Assembly: GCA_036936605.1 (NCBI GenBank)
Contig: JAUPFV010000005.1
Span: 74,164,885 to 74,228,884, forward strand
Reading direction: 5' to 3'
DNA from: Limnanthes douglasii subsp. nivea
Lineage: Eukaryota; Streptophyta; Magnoliopsida; Brassicales; Limnanthaceae
Length of the DNA: 64,000 nucleotides
The position numbers and the translations under genes were made by a program. The notes below the pieces were generated by a model that was not told the DNA's origin, searched no databases, and saw only the letters and a program-made list of their open reading frames with translations. Shown here piece after piece: positions 9,181 to 20,090 of this stretch (position 1 is the first letter of the stretch; each line of letters starts with the position of its first letter).

Positions 9181-11628
9181 ATGGATTTGAGCGATTTGAA
9201 TGATGGTTTTAGCTGTAATATTGATGATTTTGTGTCGGAAGAGGAGGACCCTTTGACGGACTATCTTGAAACCCAAGATGAGGTATTTTTCGAGATTTTT
9301 CTACTTTCAGCGCGATTCACGAACTCATTATGCTACAAAAGTGACAAACCGCGGACCTAGAATTCACAAAATTGCATGTTTTTTGTTTGTCAAAATCGTG
9401 AAATGAGTCCTCGTGATTTTGACATAATCGTGAACACACTTTTCACGATTTTTTCAAACTCACGAGGACACATCTCGCGATTTTGACAAGTTACTTTTAG
9501 CCTACTTTTTGATTGGGTGCAAATTGGGTGTCCGATTTAATTAAAATTAAGGATGTTATTATATAATTAGCACATACCATTTATAGAGACCGGACCAACC
9601 GTCATATTCGTTAAGCGATTTCACGAAAATATTTACTACAGATACCTTGTACACCAAACCTGATTTGGTCTTATGGGTCGAATCTGAAAGCAAAAAACTA
9701 GGATTTATTGTGTTACGTAGTAAAAACGACGACGGTAGAAAAAGTAGGAAAACTCATAGGATGTATTTCAGGTGCGAGAGGCACAGCGTTTACAAACCTA
9801 ACCCCAAACCGGGGTATATTAAAAAGCGCATAGAATATTCATCAAAAAAATACGGGTGTCCGTTCTATTTAAGGGGAAAACCAGTCTTAGAGCTACCTGG
9901 TTATTGGAAATTGATAGTGGCAAATGGGAAATACAACTACGAATTGTTCTTGCCCTTTGATGGTCACTCACGAGCCGTTAGACTAAAAGTAGAAGAAGAG
10001 GCGTTTGTTCGTAGTCAAACGGAAGTTGGTTCTCGACCAAAAGAGATATACCGCGGTTTGAAGCTTAAAGACTCGGAAAATGTATCTAGCATGCGCACGA
10101 TCTACAACATGCGTCAAATGCAATACTTGTTTTGTAAGTTAAAACAATACGAGCACTATGTTTGGGAGCGAACTTGCAAAGCAATGCACAAAATCCTCGA
10201 GTTGTTTTTGCACATTCTAAAAGCATCAATTTCTTGCGCACTTTTCCTCAAGTTTTTATAATGGATAGCACGTATACGACTACAAGGTATAAGATGCCTT
10301 TGCTAAAATTAGATGGCCAAACTTTGCCAAAGAAGACGTTTTGTGTCGCTTTTTTTAGCTCCGAGAAACAAGAGAACTACACTTGGGGATTTAGCGTTCT
10401 AAGGAATGTGTTGACCAACAATATGTGCGCATTTCCTAATATTGTCGTCACCGATAGTGAGTTTGCTTTAAGGAACGCTATCGATGATATATGTCTGGAT
10501 GTCACTCATATGCTATGCACTTGGCATATTAGTATGAACATTTTCTCTTATGCTAGGAAAGTTTTTCCAAATTCGGACATGGCCGATGAGTTCTTCAAAT
10601 TTTATCAAAGAGTTGCCTATTCGGCCACGCTCGAAGATTATAACAAAAACCTTGTTGAGTTACACCACACGTACGCATTTTATCCAATGGTTGTCCATTA
10701 CGTGATGAAGCAATGGATAGACAATTATGGACATAAGTTTTTCAATATCCACACAAACAAGTTTAAACATTTGAGCAACCATACTAGCAATCGGTGAGTT
10801 ATATTACCATCTCTATACATTAGTATTTAATATTAAGTGTGAGACTTCTAATTTATTTTATCTTACGTTATAGGGCGGAGAGTGCTCACTCGAGCCTCAA
10901 GTGAGCAATCAATAGTGGTCTATGCACATTTGAGAAATTTTGGAAAAATGTTCTTGCATTTCTCACCGTTCAACACTCTAACATTTTTAAATCGTTCGAT
11001 CGTAGTACGTTTCATCCAAGAAACGCAACTAGGGGGGTTAATGCGGCTATCTATAAGGAAGTCAAAGGTAAACTTTCATGTACGACTATAGAAATAATAG
11101 AGGATAATCTTAAGACGGCCTTAGGAATATGGTTCACTCCCGGAATGTGTGGTTGTGTTATTAGGAAAACTCATAATTTGCCATGTGCATGCGAGTTATC
11201 TTTGATTTCTAAAGAAGGTAGGGTGATTCAAAAGGATGAGTGTGATGTTAATTGGAGTACATTAAAGATCAAAGCTAAGGATGAGGGTGGTACCAAAAAC
11301 AAGCTTACGAGAAAACTCCTTAATAGAGAACACCATCTGCGGTTACGGTGCACACGACCAAGATCACATCATAAATAGGATGATGAAAATCCTAGATCCC
11401 GCTAGAAGTCATGTTTTGGAACTTGAAGAGCTGGTTGTCACTAAAGGTATGAAAAAATCCGGTCGGGACAAATCAACTAAACGAAACCCGTCAGAGTGGG
11501 AATACGATAGTAGTTTAGGCGCTAGCACTCCCGGTACGATAGGTAGCATGACCGCCTTGGTAGCTAATCAAGAATTTTAGTACCAAAAGACAAAGCAACA
11601 GCCAAATCCAAGGCTCAAGCCAAGAAAT
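9181..11628 (+). pseudogene. MULE transposase (MURA-like) with SWIM-type zinc finger
   Basis: Probable exon 1 is 9,181-9,282 (ATG, acidic, GT donor at 9,283). The acceptor and phase for exon 2 near 9,640 are less certain. The DNA-binding N-terminal region follows (RCERHSV, KKYGCPFYLRGKP). After a frameshift near 10,165 comes the MULE catalytic domain with FIMDSTYTT, IVVTDSEFAL and LCTWHISMN, holding the expected acidic residues. An intron at 10,794-10,873 (GT-AG) splits SNR from AESAHS, a position typical of this family. A stop follows at LK* near 10,903. The SWIM-like finger CGCVIRKTHNLPCACE is at about 11,146-11,190, and a second frameshift lies near 11,300-11,340. The C-terminal KRNPSEWEYDSS leads to the OTU domain. 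It encodes a transposase but is inactive as read. Confidence 0.88.
9308..9490. repeat. TCGTGA/TCGCGA motif cluster in transposase intron 1
   Basis: Motifs include CGCGATTCACGAAC (9,311), AATCGTGAA (9,394), TCGTGATTTT (9,411), AATCGTGAACACAC (9,426), TTCACGATTTTTT (9,442) and CTCGCGATTTTGAC (9,474). They occur on both strands at short spacing. Similar clusters lie at 12,530-12,700 and 27,080-27,215. The function is unknown; binding sites or remnants of a degenerate tandem repeat are both possible. Confidence 0.6.
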
Positions 11629-11633
11629 AGAGA

Positions 11634-12377
11634 ATGACTCGATTAAAAAAAGCATTGGAGAGCAAAGGCTTTAGCGCCTATGAGAGTTGGTTTCCCAACT
11701 ATTTGTATGAGTACATTTCTAGCATCGAAGACGTGTCTCACGATGGTAATTGCGGATTTTGGGCCGTTACTCTAACCTTCTACGATAACTCCGATTCATG
11801 GGAACAAGTTAGACAAGATTTGATTGCTGAATTGCAAGATCAATGAGATCTATGGGAGAGAGTGTTTGATGGTTCACAACGTGCCGATAACCTAGTAAAA
11901 AGGTTAGACGTTTCTGAAGTGTATGGCAACGGTAATCGGCATTGGATAACATTACCCGACTATGGCTTAGTGATAGCCACTAGATACCAGTGTATCGTAT
12001 ACCACGTATCGCTCCACCAATCTTACACGTAATTACCTGTACGTGGTGTGCCTCCTCGATCTTTTCCTAGCATATCATTTGGTATAGGTTTCGTACATGG
12101 TAACCATTTTGTGAAAGTATGTATACCAATGAATCATTTAATATTATATCTTATTTTGTGACTGAATCTTTATCTTAGTTTTCTTTGTGTAAGTTATGTT
12201 ATATGGGCCGCTTACAGAAATCTATCCTACCTAGTTTCTGTTTCGCACCGACGAATTCGTAACTGGTTGGGCAATACCGCTAGACAAACGATTCAACAAA
12301 CATAACCAAATCAAGCATGCCCAACCATCGACCACTCACGAAGAGCCACCATATGTCTACGATTTGGTTGGAGACTC
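11634..12377 (+). pseudogene. OTU-like cysteine protease domain, C-terminal module of MULE transposase
   Basis: This follows the transposase after a frameshift (about 11,570) and a TAG at 11,626-11,628, so it was probably one fused protein. The nucleophile block is HDGNCGFWAV (Cys codon 11,751) and the histidine block is VHGNHFVKV (His codon 12,105). HWITLPDYGLVIATRY lies between them, matching the OTU module known from a plant MULE family. Two stops interrupt this same frame (TGA 11,844 and TAA 12,030), but no frameshift occurs up to 12,130. A second part, after a likely intron, reads TDEFVTGWAIPLDKRFN at about 12,250-12,300 and corresponds to the family's C-terminus. OTU domains normally remove ubiquitin-like modifiers; the role in MULEs is unknown. 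Confidence 0.82.
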
Positions 12378-12380
12378 ATG

Positions 12381-13079
12381 ATTTTTAGACGCATAGGTAG
12401 TTTTTTCCTTTCGAATTTAAGAATATTTTATTTGAATTTCGTCATCGTTTGTAATATATACTAGTACGGTTTATTTATTTCGAAAATTCCAAAATTTTCA
12501 ATTATGTAACTTATTTGTGTCAATTTCATCCAAATTGCGATGAGAAATGGCCAGAAAATTGGTACAATGGCACATTCGCGAACATAGAGGGCCCAATTAT
12601 GTCTAAATCCCGAGAAAATACCGCCATAATTTATAAAAACAATGAACAGTGTGTTCGCGATTTAGACAAAATTGGACCCTCAGTGTTCACGGAGTAGGCT
12701 AAACCTCAAACACTCTACTCGCAAACATTACTAGCAATTTTTCCATTTTCCATTTTTTGTATGTTCCCGAGTTCCAAACTCATTTTTTACCAATATTATA
12801 CTATAGTCATTTAACTTCATTACTGTAAAATTTAGGGGGACAAATTCTTCCAAATTCAAGTCTAAAAAAATTTCAAAGTAACTTTAAATTGCAAAAATAT
12901 ACACCAGAAATCATAAAAATGAAAACAGCATTGACCGAAACTCATTCTTAAACAGGACTGAAAAAACATTAACTTAGACAATAACTAACTAAATTATTCT
13001 CAATAACTCCTAATAAACGAAGTTTATCTATCAGGCCTGTTCCATTTCATCAACTTCCTTTCATCTTTCTCAATTTCGT
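12381..13079. other. MULE internal non-coding segment with TCGCGA repeats
   Basis: Between the OTU module and the divergent gene pair there is no convincing gene. A 60-codon ORF (12,515-12,697) overlaps a second cluster of repeat motifs: ATTCGCGAAC (12,574), GTGTTCGCGATTT (12,651) and GTGTTCACGG (12,684). About 42 bases at 12,651-12,692 align with 27,155-27,210. The rest (12,700-13,079) includes the 3' end of the minus-strand ORF disrupted by the MITE. Confidence 0.5.
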
Positions 13080-13087
13080 ACTCCACC
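13080..13087. repeat. 8-bp target duplication ACTCCACC, left of hAT MITE
   Basis: A perfect copy lies at 13,547-13,554; 8-bp duplications are the hallmark of hAT transposition. Confidence 0.92.
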
Positions 13088-13546
13088 GAGGGATGGCAAT
13101 GGGCCGTCCGCGGGCCGGTTCGGGTCGACCCGCTTGAGCCCGCTTTTTTTACACTTGAGCCTGAACCCGGTCAGACCCGCTCCCGGGTTCATATTTCTAA
13201 ACCCGAGCCCGCCCGCTAATGTCCGCCGGTCAACCCGGCCCGACCCGCGGACATTAATTTTAATATTTTTTTAATATTTTTTAATATTTTTTAAATTTAT
13301 TTTAAATATATTAATTTATTTTATAAAAATATTACTTATATTATATATAGAAATATTATTTTTATATATATATTATGATTTTCGGGCGAGAACGGGCCGG
13401 ACAAATTTGAAACCTGAACCCGGCCCGGCCCGGTTGCGGGTTATATTTTCTGAACCCGAACCCGGCCCGTTTTAAGTTCGGGTTGGACAAAATCCGGGTT
13501 GGGCCGGGCTGGGTCGGGTCGCACACCATCCGAATTGCCACCCCTA
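13088..13546. mobile_element. hAT-type MITE with GC-rich ends
   Basis: This 459-bp element has short terminal inverted repeats (GAGGGATGGCAAT on the left; the right end reads TAGGGGTGGCAAT in reverse complement). It is flanked by perfect 8-bp duplications ACTCCACC. Both subterminal regions are strongly GC-rich with repeated CCCGACCC/CGGGCCGG blocks, while the centre (13,255-13,380) is almost pure AT. It has no coding capacity; the ORFs crossing it are compositional artefacts. It is inserted in the 3' end of the minus-strand ORF that starts at 13,908, and changes that protein's C-terminus. Confidence 0.9.
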
Positions 13547-13908
13547 ACTCCACCACAGCAACACACATTTTCGCTTCCAATGTCGGAAAGTACACGATCT
13601 ATCTGATACTTCGTTATAGTATCTGTGAGTTGGCAGTTGAACAAGTTAAACGCAACATGACGTTCCAAGTCGTTAAGGTCGGAAACCAGATGTAAACGAA
13701 ATTTTTTTATAACGTACCACCGAGCTTTAACCTCATCCAAGCGCCTTGAAATCTTAGGCGGCTGCACGCCATCCCTACAGTATAGGAAATACATCTGGCA
13801 TAGCATTGCCTCCCAATATGGTTTACTCCATTCTTCCATGTCTGTTTTACCTACTTCGACAAATGCTTTCATCAAATATTCATCTTCCACATCAGTCCAA
13901 AGAAACAT
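13441..13908 (-). CDS. MULE-borne small DNA-binding-like protein (SANT/trihelix-like), MITE-disrupted end
   Basis: The ATG at 13,908 opens MFLWTDVEDEYLMKAFVEV, followed by WEAMLCQMYF, DGVQPPKISRRLDE and KARWYVIKKFRLH. The pattern of spaced Trp/aromatic residues and basic helices resembles a SANT/Myb- or trihelix-type DNA-binding fold, but I cannot confirm the family. It aligns through most of its length with the divergent ORF at 14,291-14,668 (shared spacing of DEDY/DEYL, LCMIYFNYG/LCQMYFLYC, RDEIK/LDEVK). The hAT MITE begins at 13,546 and replaces the last few residues; without it the frame would end almost immediately after the insertion site. The two ORFs share a 382-bp divergent intergenic region (13,909-14,290). 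Expression is unproven. Confidence 0.55.
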   Translation of the reverse strand: MFLWTDVEDEYLMKAFVEVGKTDMEEWSKPYWEAMLCQMYFLYCRDGVQPPKISRRLDEVKARWYVIKKFRLHLVSDLNDLERHVAFNLFNCQLTDTITKYQIDRVLSDIGSENVCCCGGVRGGNSDGVRPDPARPNPDFVQPELKTGRVRVQKI

Positions 13909-14290
13909 ATTTATCGTATTTATTTTTAGTTTATCTGTTAATGGTTGGAGAGTATCTATTTATTGACCATGTTTTCTTTAGATAACGTAATCCAAGTAGA
14001 CCAAACAATACATGACACTTGTAAGATAACGATAACGCAATCTGAGTAGACCATTAATTTTGTGAAACCTAATACTTACAAAAGTACACACATCTCACTG
14101 AGCATTATTATGGGTCTCATTATAGTGTAGGTTCTATGTCCCTTTAAAATGATACCTCACCTCGCTATAATAAGAACCAATATCAACTCCCACCAAAAAT
14201 CAACTCCCGCTTATAAAGGACATGAAATATAGTCCAACATGACATCCACCAAACATTTACAAACCAAAAAAAACACAATCACTTTTAGAG

Positions 14291-14668
14291 ATGGAGTTCA
14301 ATGTCGATGAAGACTACCAGTTGTTTCAAACGGTTAAGGTTTCCCGTCAAGAGATGTCCAAAGATACAAGTGATGCATTTTACAAAAGGGTCCTATGTAT
14401 GATCTATTTCAACTACGGTCATTCAGGAACAACAGGTCTTGTTGTGCGCATTCGTGACGAAATAAAATGCATGTACCTTTTTGTCAAACTGCTCCAGCGT
14501 TTGTTGTTCTTGCCATTTAAAATTAAGCAAAAAGCGGATTCCGTCTGGAACATGATGGTGGTAGACTACATTACTAGGGATATGGTAGTGTATCTTGAGG
14601 ATAGGATTGTGGAAAGGGATGAGGGGGATGATTCCGAAGACAACATGGGATACGATTTCGACGACTGA
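14291..14668 (+). CDS. MULE-borne small DNA-binding-like protein, paralogue of the 13.9-kb ORF
   Basis: This intact 125-codon ORF starts at an ATG with MEFNVDEDYQLFQTVKV, then RVLCMIYFNYGHSG, IRDEIKCMYLFVKL and an acidic C-terminus (DEGDDSEDNMGYDFDD). It is divergent from, and similar to, the minus-strand ORF at 13,441-13,908, so the pair looks like an inverted duplication with a shared promoter region (13,909-14,290). It contains no stop or frameshift, unlike the other MULE genes. The resemblance to SANT/Myb-like accessory proteins of DNA transposons is an inference. It could be a transposon accessory protein that binds TIR or internal sites, or a captured host gene. Confidence 0.55.
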   Translation: MEFNVDEDYQLFQTVKVSRQEMSKDTSDAFYKRVLCMIYFNYGHSGTTGLVVRIRDEIKCMYLFVKLLQRLLFLPFKIKQKADSVWNMMVVDYITRDMVVYLEDRIVERDEGDDSEDNMGYDFDD

Positions 14669-15018
14669 GCATTCTGATTTTTTCGGTTCTGTTTTGATTT
14701 TTCATATTTCAATAAGTTGTTGTTTGATTTTGTGATTTTCTTACATGTTGTTTTATTTTTTATGTTTTAAGTTATTGTTTGGGTCTTATGTTGTTTACGT
14801 TCAACTATCTTACTTTGTACGCACCTATTTGAAGTTAAAAATTAGTTTTCATTTTTTTTGTGTTTTAATAACATAAGATACGTTAAAACATGAAATGCTA
14901 TAATAGCATAGGATATGTAGATAAAATTAAATCTAGACAGTCATAAATCAGGGGCATAAGATATTCACGAGAAATTCACAAAATAGTCATGTAATACAAG
15001 TCAAGCAATACAAGTCAC
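14669..15018. other. Convergent intergenic region in the MULE
   Basis: This AT-rich stretch, with several T-rich runs, lies between the 3' end of the plus-strand ORF and the stop of the minus-strand PMD gene. It probably holds both 3' UTRs. I see no other feature. Confidence 0.5.
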
Positions 15019-16466
15019 TCAATCACTCTCGCGGTACTGGCGCGCCACACGCGAACACTCCTGCATCGACTGACGCATCTCCTCCATACTCATCGTATCC
15101 GCTCTGGAATATCCATCAATAACACGATCAACCAAGTCAAACAACCGTGCCTAGTAAGTCATCGGTCTCTAGGTCTTTGCAACATATGCACCAGATAACT
15201 CGCACGAAGGATCAATCAAGGTGTACCATAGGTGATCCTAGACCCATACACCGTATAGAGAGGTCATGCTCGGACGACATATAACATATGTGTCACCACG
15301 AATTCTCGTATCAACAACATGTGACTGACATGCTCTATATATAGCCTCATCCCACAAATAGCGTGTGTTAACACGCCTCATCCTGGATGGTGGTAAAACA
15401 GGTTACAGTGCAGTTGGTATATCCTGAATATGCCCAAACTGTCGAGCGACCCATAATGGATAATAGGCCTCAACTATATTTACTGCCTTCAACGTATAGT
15501 CTATCCATGCCACATCTTAGAAAGGGAAATGCTTGCGTATGTGCTCGTACGACATGAACTAGACCTATGACATAATGAAAGAATGATTGATCAACACTAA
15601 GTAATAATAAAAGAATGACTGATCAACAAATAAAAAAAAACCTTGAACCTTATATTATGCTCCCGTAATGAAGACAGTGTATGGCGGGTATTGATACGAG
15701 TCTCATCATCCATTTGAAAAGCTAGAGGTGCGTATCTTCACATAGTAGGCATAAAAGGCTCGTACAGACTGTTGACCGTAGTAAAAAAAAGGAGAAGTGA
15801 TCATGGATCCACATCTCCAACAGAGCAACAAAACCAGTAAACCATAACGTGTTGTATATGGACGATTTGCCTAGATGGTGATACAGCTGAGCTAATAAGT
15901 GTTGGCCCTAGTTATATCTAACTGATGTCATATAGTGCTCTAGAAACTGCAAGTAATCTAAAGATATATTGTTCCCCGTCTTGTTGGTCACAACACAACA
16001 ACCTAGCATGTGGAGCAAATAACCCCTCGTGACACACACCACCATAGCATCAAAAATAGTATCGTCCAACAAAAATTCCTTGATGTACACCTCACGCAAA
16101 AACTGTAGCCTAACTGATCTAGAACTACCAACCTTGTTTTTCTCTAACTCCGTCTTAAGAACATCGACGGGTATACCTAGTTAACTAGCATACCAAGCTC
16201 AACGTTGTCCATCACTAGGAAAAGTCTGGAGGCCGAAACCATCACCTGTAACCGGAAGACTAGTGATAGCATGGGCATTGTCTAACGTGACCATCATCTC
16301 ACCGAATGAGAAGTTGAAGTTGTTGGTCTCCGAATGTGACCTCTCGATAAACTCATCAACCAAGTGCACGTTGGTAGACTAACGCTCAAAGCAATCGATG
16401 AGGAGAGCAAAACAAAACATCATAACTTGCTCTCTCACTTTGTTCAGACTGGTAAGATCCCATGCA
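15019..16466 (-). pseudogene. Plant mobile domain (PMD) gene, main body
   Basis: On the minus strand, entering from the truncated gypsy LTR at 16,466, the frame reads FSFGEMMVTLDNAHAITSLPV, the PMD signature block. Then come REVYIKEFLLDD, VTRGYLLHMLGCC, ISLDYLQFLEHY and GFVALLEMWIHDHF, and further on YYPLWVARQFGHIQDIPTAL and RYLWDEAIYRACQSHVVD, ending RQYRESD with the stop at 15,019-15,021. Several frameshifts and stops occur (for example near 16,205, 16,380 and 15,900). PMD proteins occur both as host nuclear silencing factors (MAIL/MAIN) and as passengers of MULE and gypsy elements. Position inside the MULE TIRs marks this one as the transposon-borne type. Its first exon is at 26,634-26,883, separated by the nested gypsy element. 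Confidence 0.85.
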
Positions 16467-16704
16467 TGATGGGCTTTCGGGTTGTGTTTAATGAATTCGG
16501 GTCGAGTTTAAAGACCCATCAGTTTTAAGTAAGTAGATAGTGAGATTAGTCAAAAAGTGATTTAAGTTTTAAGTACTTTAGTTCTGTTTGGATAGTTCAG
16601 TGAATGAAAGTTGTCCGAACTACCCGTGTCCGGTGAAATAGACATTGTCCGAATTAACCTTGTCCGGTTCCCATAAGGTGTGGCGACAGAATCGGGACTC
16701 ATCA
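16467..16704 (-). repeat. 3' LTR of gypsy B, outer part missing
   Basis: It matches 26,396-26,633 and ends ACTCATCA at 16,704 on the plus strand. Similarity stops abruptly near 16,467, where PMD coding sequence begins. About 180 bp of LTR and the target duplication are lost. Confidence 0.88.
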
Positions 16705-16719
16705 GTAGCCCCTTTTTTA
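16705..16719 (-). promoter_or_regulatory. Polypurine tract of gypsy B
   Basis: Read on the minus strand this is CCTAAAAAAGGGGCTAC, immediately 5' of the LTR start. It is the expected primer for plus-strand DNA synthesis. Confidence 0.75.
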
Positions 16720-17023
16720 GGTGGTGTTCAAAGGCTTTTGGCAAGACCTAAAAAAATAGTCTTGCAGCTGGTCACAGTCATAGCTTTGTTATATCTTTAT
16801 CCGAACTGAAAAAGTTCTTGAAAACTAAACGGTTTCTTGCCAGAATTCATGGGACACGTGTCTCTCTCTGGTTCGCCACATTAGCCTTTTTTCATCTAGA
16901 ATGGCGCTCCCACCTTCTCCAAAAAATAACCTCTTCATTTAATGAAGATGGCATCAGCGCCGTCCTTAATCATTGCAACCCTTTCGAATTCTCCTAGGTA
17001 TCTAAGCATCTTCTTGTGTGTTT

Positions 17024-17034
17024 ACTATAAATTA
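17024..17034 (+). promoter_or_regulatory. Possible TATA box of the gypsy B antisense ORF
   Basis: ACTATAAATTA lies about 100 bp upstream of the ATG at 17,132. It is a plausible TATA element in an AT-rich context and rests on position only. Confidence 0.3.
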
Positions 17035-17131
17035 ATCACTCCGTTACTGTTTTACCATCCTCTTCACCCTTACTTTGTTTAAACTTCAAAGCTTTCTCTC
17101 AAAAACAAATATTTTTTCTCGGTGTGAGTTT

Positions 17132-20090
17132 ATGTTCACAACTAGGAACGCTTTGATCAAATGTGGGTGGCTTAATTTATCAGAGATAGAAAATGCTCAA
17201 AAGTTTGAACGTGAGAGGCGCATTGCTGCAGGCCTCCCTGTCTCCCCTATTGACAAACCAGTAATACCCAGCACAGAGCCTGACCAGGGCTCTTCTTCAA
17301 CCAAAAGCGTTAAACCTAGGAGGTTGTTTCAAAACAACCTCTCACCCATCATTTCAGGCTCATCGGTTCAGGAATCAAAGCCCACTGTTGAACAAGGACA
17401 AGCAGTTACCAGTTTTAAAAAGCCTTCTCCATTTATCGCCATGGGATCAGATGCTGATACCTCTCCAGATAAGTTAGTTGATCGGAGAAGATGTCGCGTG
17501 GTAAAAGGGCAGGCTTCAAAAGGTACACCTTCCAAATCAGGGGCCAAAGATAGCTGCAAAGGGTCAGAGGCACCCATGAAAATTCCTAAGGACAAGCTGT
17601 CCGGACCGGAGGCATCTAGCTCAAGTCTCCGAAAAGAAACTACTACATCTGAGCCCTAGTCGGAGGCCAGAGTACAAGAAACCAGTGAAACCCAACAATC
17701 CTGAGGGCATGCTGAGCCAACCTCTAACTCTCCTCACCCACCAACAACTGAAAACCCCTCCCTGGTTATGGAAGAAGTGATGGAGGATTCTATTGAAGAG
17801 GCTCCATTTGAGTCTGAAGTCTCCGGGCAGACAAGTGAGGCTGCTGCTGCCAAGAAGGATAAACGCAAAGAAAAACTATGCCTAAGGCATCCAGATTTGC
17901 CGGAGGTCCTTGTGGGAAAAGTAGGACCTTGTTTCCACAAGGATAGTGTTAAGTATTTAATGGCTTTGCAAAAACTTAACTATGCCTTCATCCACACAGC
18001 CAAACTGGGTCGGATGCGAACAAAGTGGAGGATTCCGGAGAATGTAAAAATAATGATCCCAATAGACCCTGAAACACCGATGGACTGCAAGCTCAGTGAA
18101 ATAGTTTTCTTCACTGAACTCTTTAACTGGGGACTAAGGTTTCCCTTAGATCCCGAGATAGTCAAATACTTCCACCTCATCAAGCTTTGCCCAAGTCAAC
18201 TGAGCCCTAATGCCTGGTACACCCTCATGGCCTTTATCATGGCCTCCAGGCTCTCCGGAATTCCTCTTCCAATGGAGGAGTTTGCAGCTGTGGCCAGCCT
18301 CTACAGAAACCACCACATTCCCTTCTATCACTTCAACATGGGTGATAATTACAAAGCAGTGGATGACCTGCTTGAGTCGGAGAGAAATTGGAAGACTCAC
18401 TTCTTGTTCGTGAGTGGTGCCTAGGAGAATGGGAGGAAGATAAAATCCGGAGTCAACCCGAGTCTCCTCACTAGTAGATGGCGAAGCCATGGTAAGAATC
18501 CCACCTCTCATTCCCATTTTTATTTTTATCAAACTTGTTTAACTAACTTGTCTTGTCTCTTTTTTAACAGTGCTGGCTAAAGACTTCAATGACATTTTGA
18601 AGGCCGGGAAGGCTACTTGTACCAAGCTAAACGCTTGGGCTGCTGAAAAGTGGGGGAATCGCTTCCACAATGCCTTTACCGGAGGAAATCTTGCAAGGTC
18701 CAACCTCTGGAACACTACCGATCGGAGGGACTTATCGTGGGAGGAACTTACCACCCCACCCCCTCCGGAAGTAGTCCTCAAAATAACACACGCACTGGAC
18801 GGGGCATTGTATCTGCCTAGTAGAGCCAAGTCCCCAAGTAAGATGAAGGGCAAGAAAGGTGAGGGCAAGCTCAGTGCAGTTGAAGCCAACCCTACCGAAG
18901 CGGAGGAAACTGCCCCAACAAACCAAGAGGGGCCAGTTTCAAGTCAGATTGATGCTGCCCTTCTAGAAGTGGTGGAGCATGAGAGCATTACGGAAGAGGC
19001 AGGATCTCCAAAACCTCCAAGGGTTCCTAAGAGAGATAGGAAACGCGGAGCAGAAAGCAAAAGTTGGGAGGCCAAGTAGAAAAAAACTTCCAGGGGTGAT
19101 GAGATTTCTCTCCGGCCCTCGGAGCCCCTTCCTCCTGTTGACCCTACTGATCCTACAAGAGCAGAAGAGATCCCTGGTGATTTTCGAACTAAAGAGATTG
19201 GAGGAGGAGGTATTAGTATTGACGGTTTCGATATTACTAGGCTTGAAGAACTTGGTGACTACTTTGAAAACCTCCCCAGAGATGATTTTGCTGGACCCTA
19301 CCTCCTTCCAAGTACTTCGAACATTGTTACCTTCAATGGTAAGTCTTTCTCTGTTTCGAGTGAAAGGGATGTTATTACTCACTCTATATTGAGTAATATT
19401 CAACCAGTACTTAGTTTGGAGAAGCAAGTGCGAGGTCAGTCAACTATTATTACTGCCCTTAATTCTGACAAGGAGAGATTGTCCGGAGACCTCCTCATTG
19501 CCAACCAAAATGCTGATGTTCTAAAGAGGGAAAATGAGGACTTAAAGAAGAATCAGGAGAGTTGGGCCACAAAAGTAGCTACCTTAGAAGATACTATCAA
19601 AGAGCTCCGGTCAAAGCAGTCTAAGTTGGAGAAAGATCTCTCCTCTTCGAAAGAGGAGGTGAAGGCTAAGGACATGCTCATTCATACTTTGACCAATGAC
19701 AAGATTTTGCTCGAGGACTTGGTGTCCGAGGCTGGAGAGGAAAAAGCTGATCTGCTAAGGGAGCAAGAGGAAAATATTCAAGCCAAAATTGATACTTATA
19801 CCAACAATGTGATAGATACTCAGGAAGAAATGTATGCCAAAGTGAAGTTTGACATTGTCTTGCTCTTTCACGAGAAGTTTCCGAAGAAAAATCTGGGAGA
19901 CTTATGGATTTATGTAGAGTACGAAGACCTTCCCTTCCACACGATGGCTGATGAAGACAAGCATGATTACTCTAGCGCTGACTCATCCGATGAGGAGGAG
20001 AATACCGGAGAGAGTCCAGATGAGGAAAATGATGACCTTAAGAAGAAGAAAACGAGTGAGGCTGAGCCATCTTCAAAGGCTCAGGCTTAG
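17132..20090 (+). pseudogene. Antisense extra ORF (aORF) of gypsy B, spliced, nearly full length
   Basis: Exon 1 is 17,132-18,491, intron 18,492-18,570 (GT-AG, 79 bp) and exon 2 18,571-20,090. Both exons stay in one frame; only four stops interrupt it (TAG 17,657, TGA 17,702, TAG 18,422, TAG 19,077). The N-terminal part is Ser/Pro/Lys-rich. A conserved domain at about 17,890-18,420 (VKYLMALQKL, NWGLRFPLDPEIVKYF, LSPNAWYTLMAFIMASRLSG) resembles the putative gypsy-type transposon domain of plants. Exon 2 has NAWAAEKWGNRFHNAF, then a long coiled coil (about 19,389-19,800) and an acidic Asp/Glu/Ser tail. Homologues lie in families A, C and probably D. Tat-lineage antisense ORFs are known; their function is not. 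The lack of frameshifts compared with pol is notable. Confidence 0.82.

Noticed and set aside
13362..13595. Pro/Arg-rich ORFs across the GC-rich segment
   Set aside because: They lie in the hAT MITE, whose CCCGACCC arrays give stop-free frames by composition.
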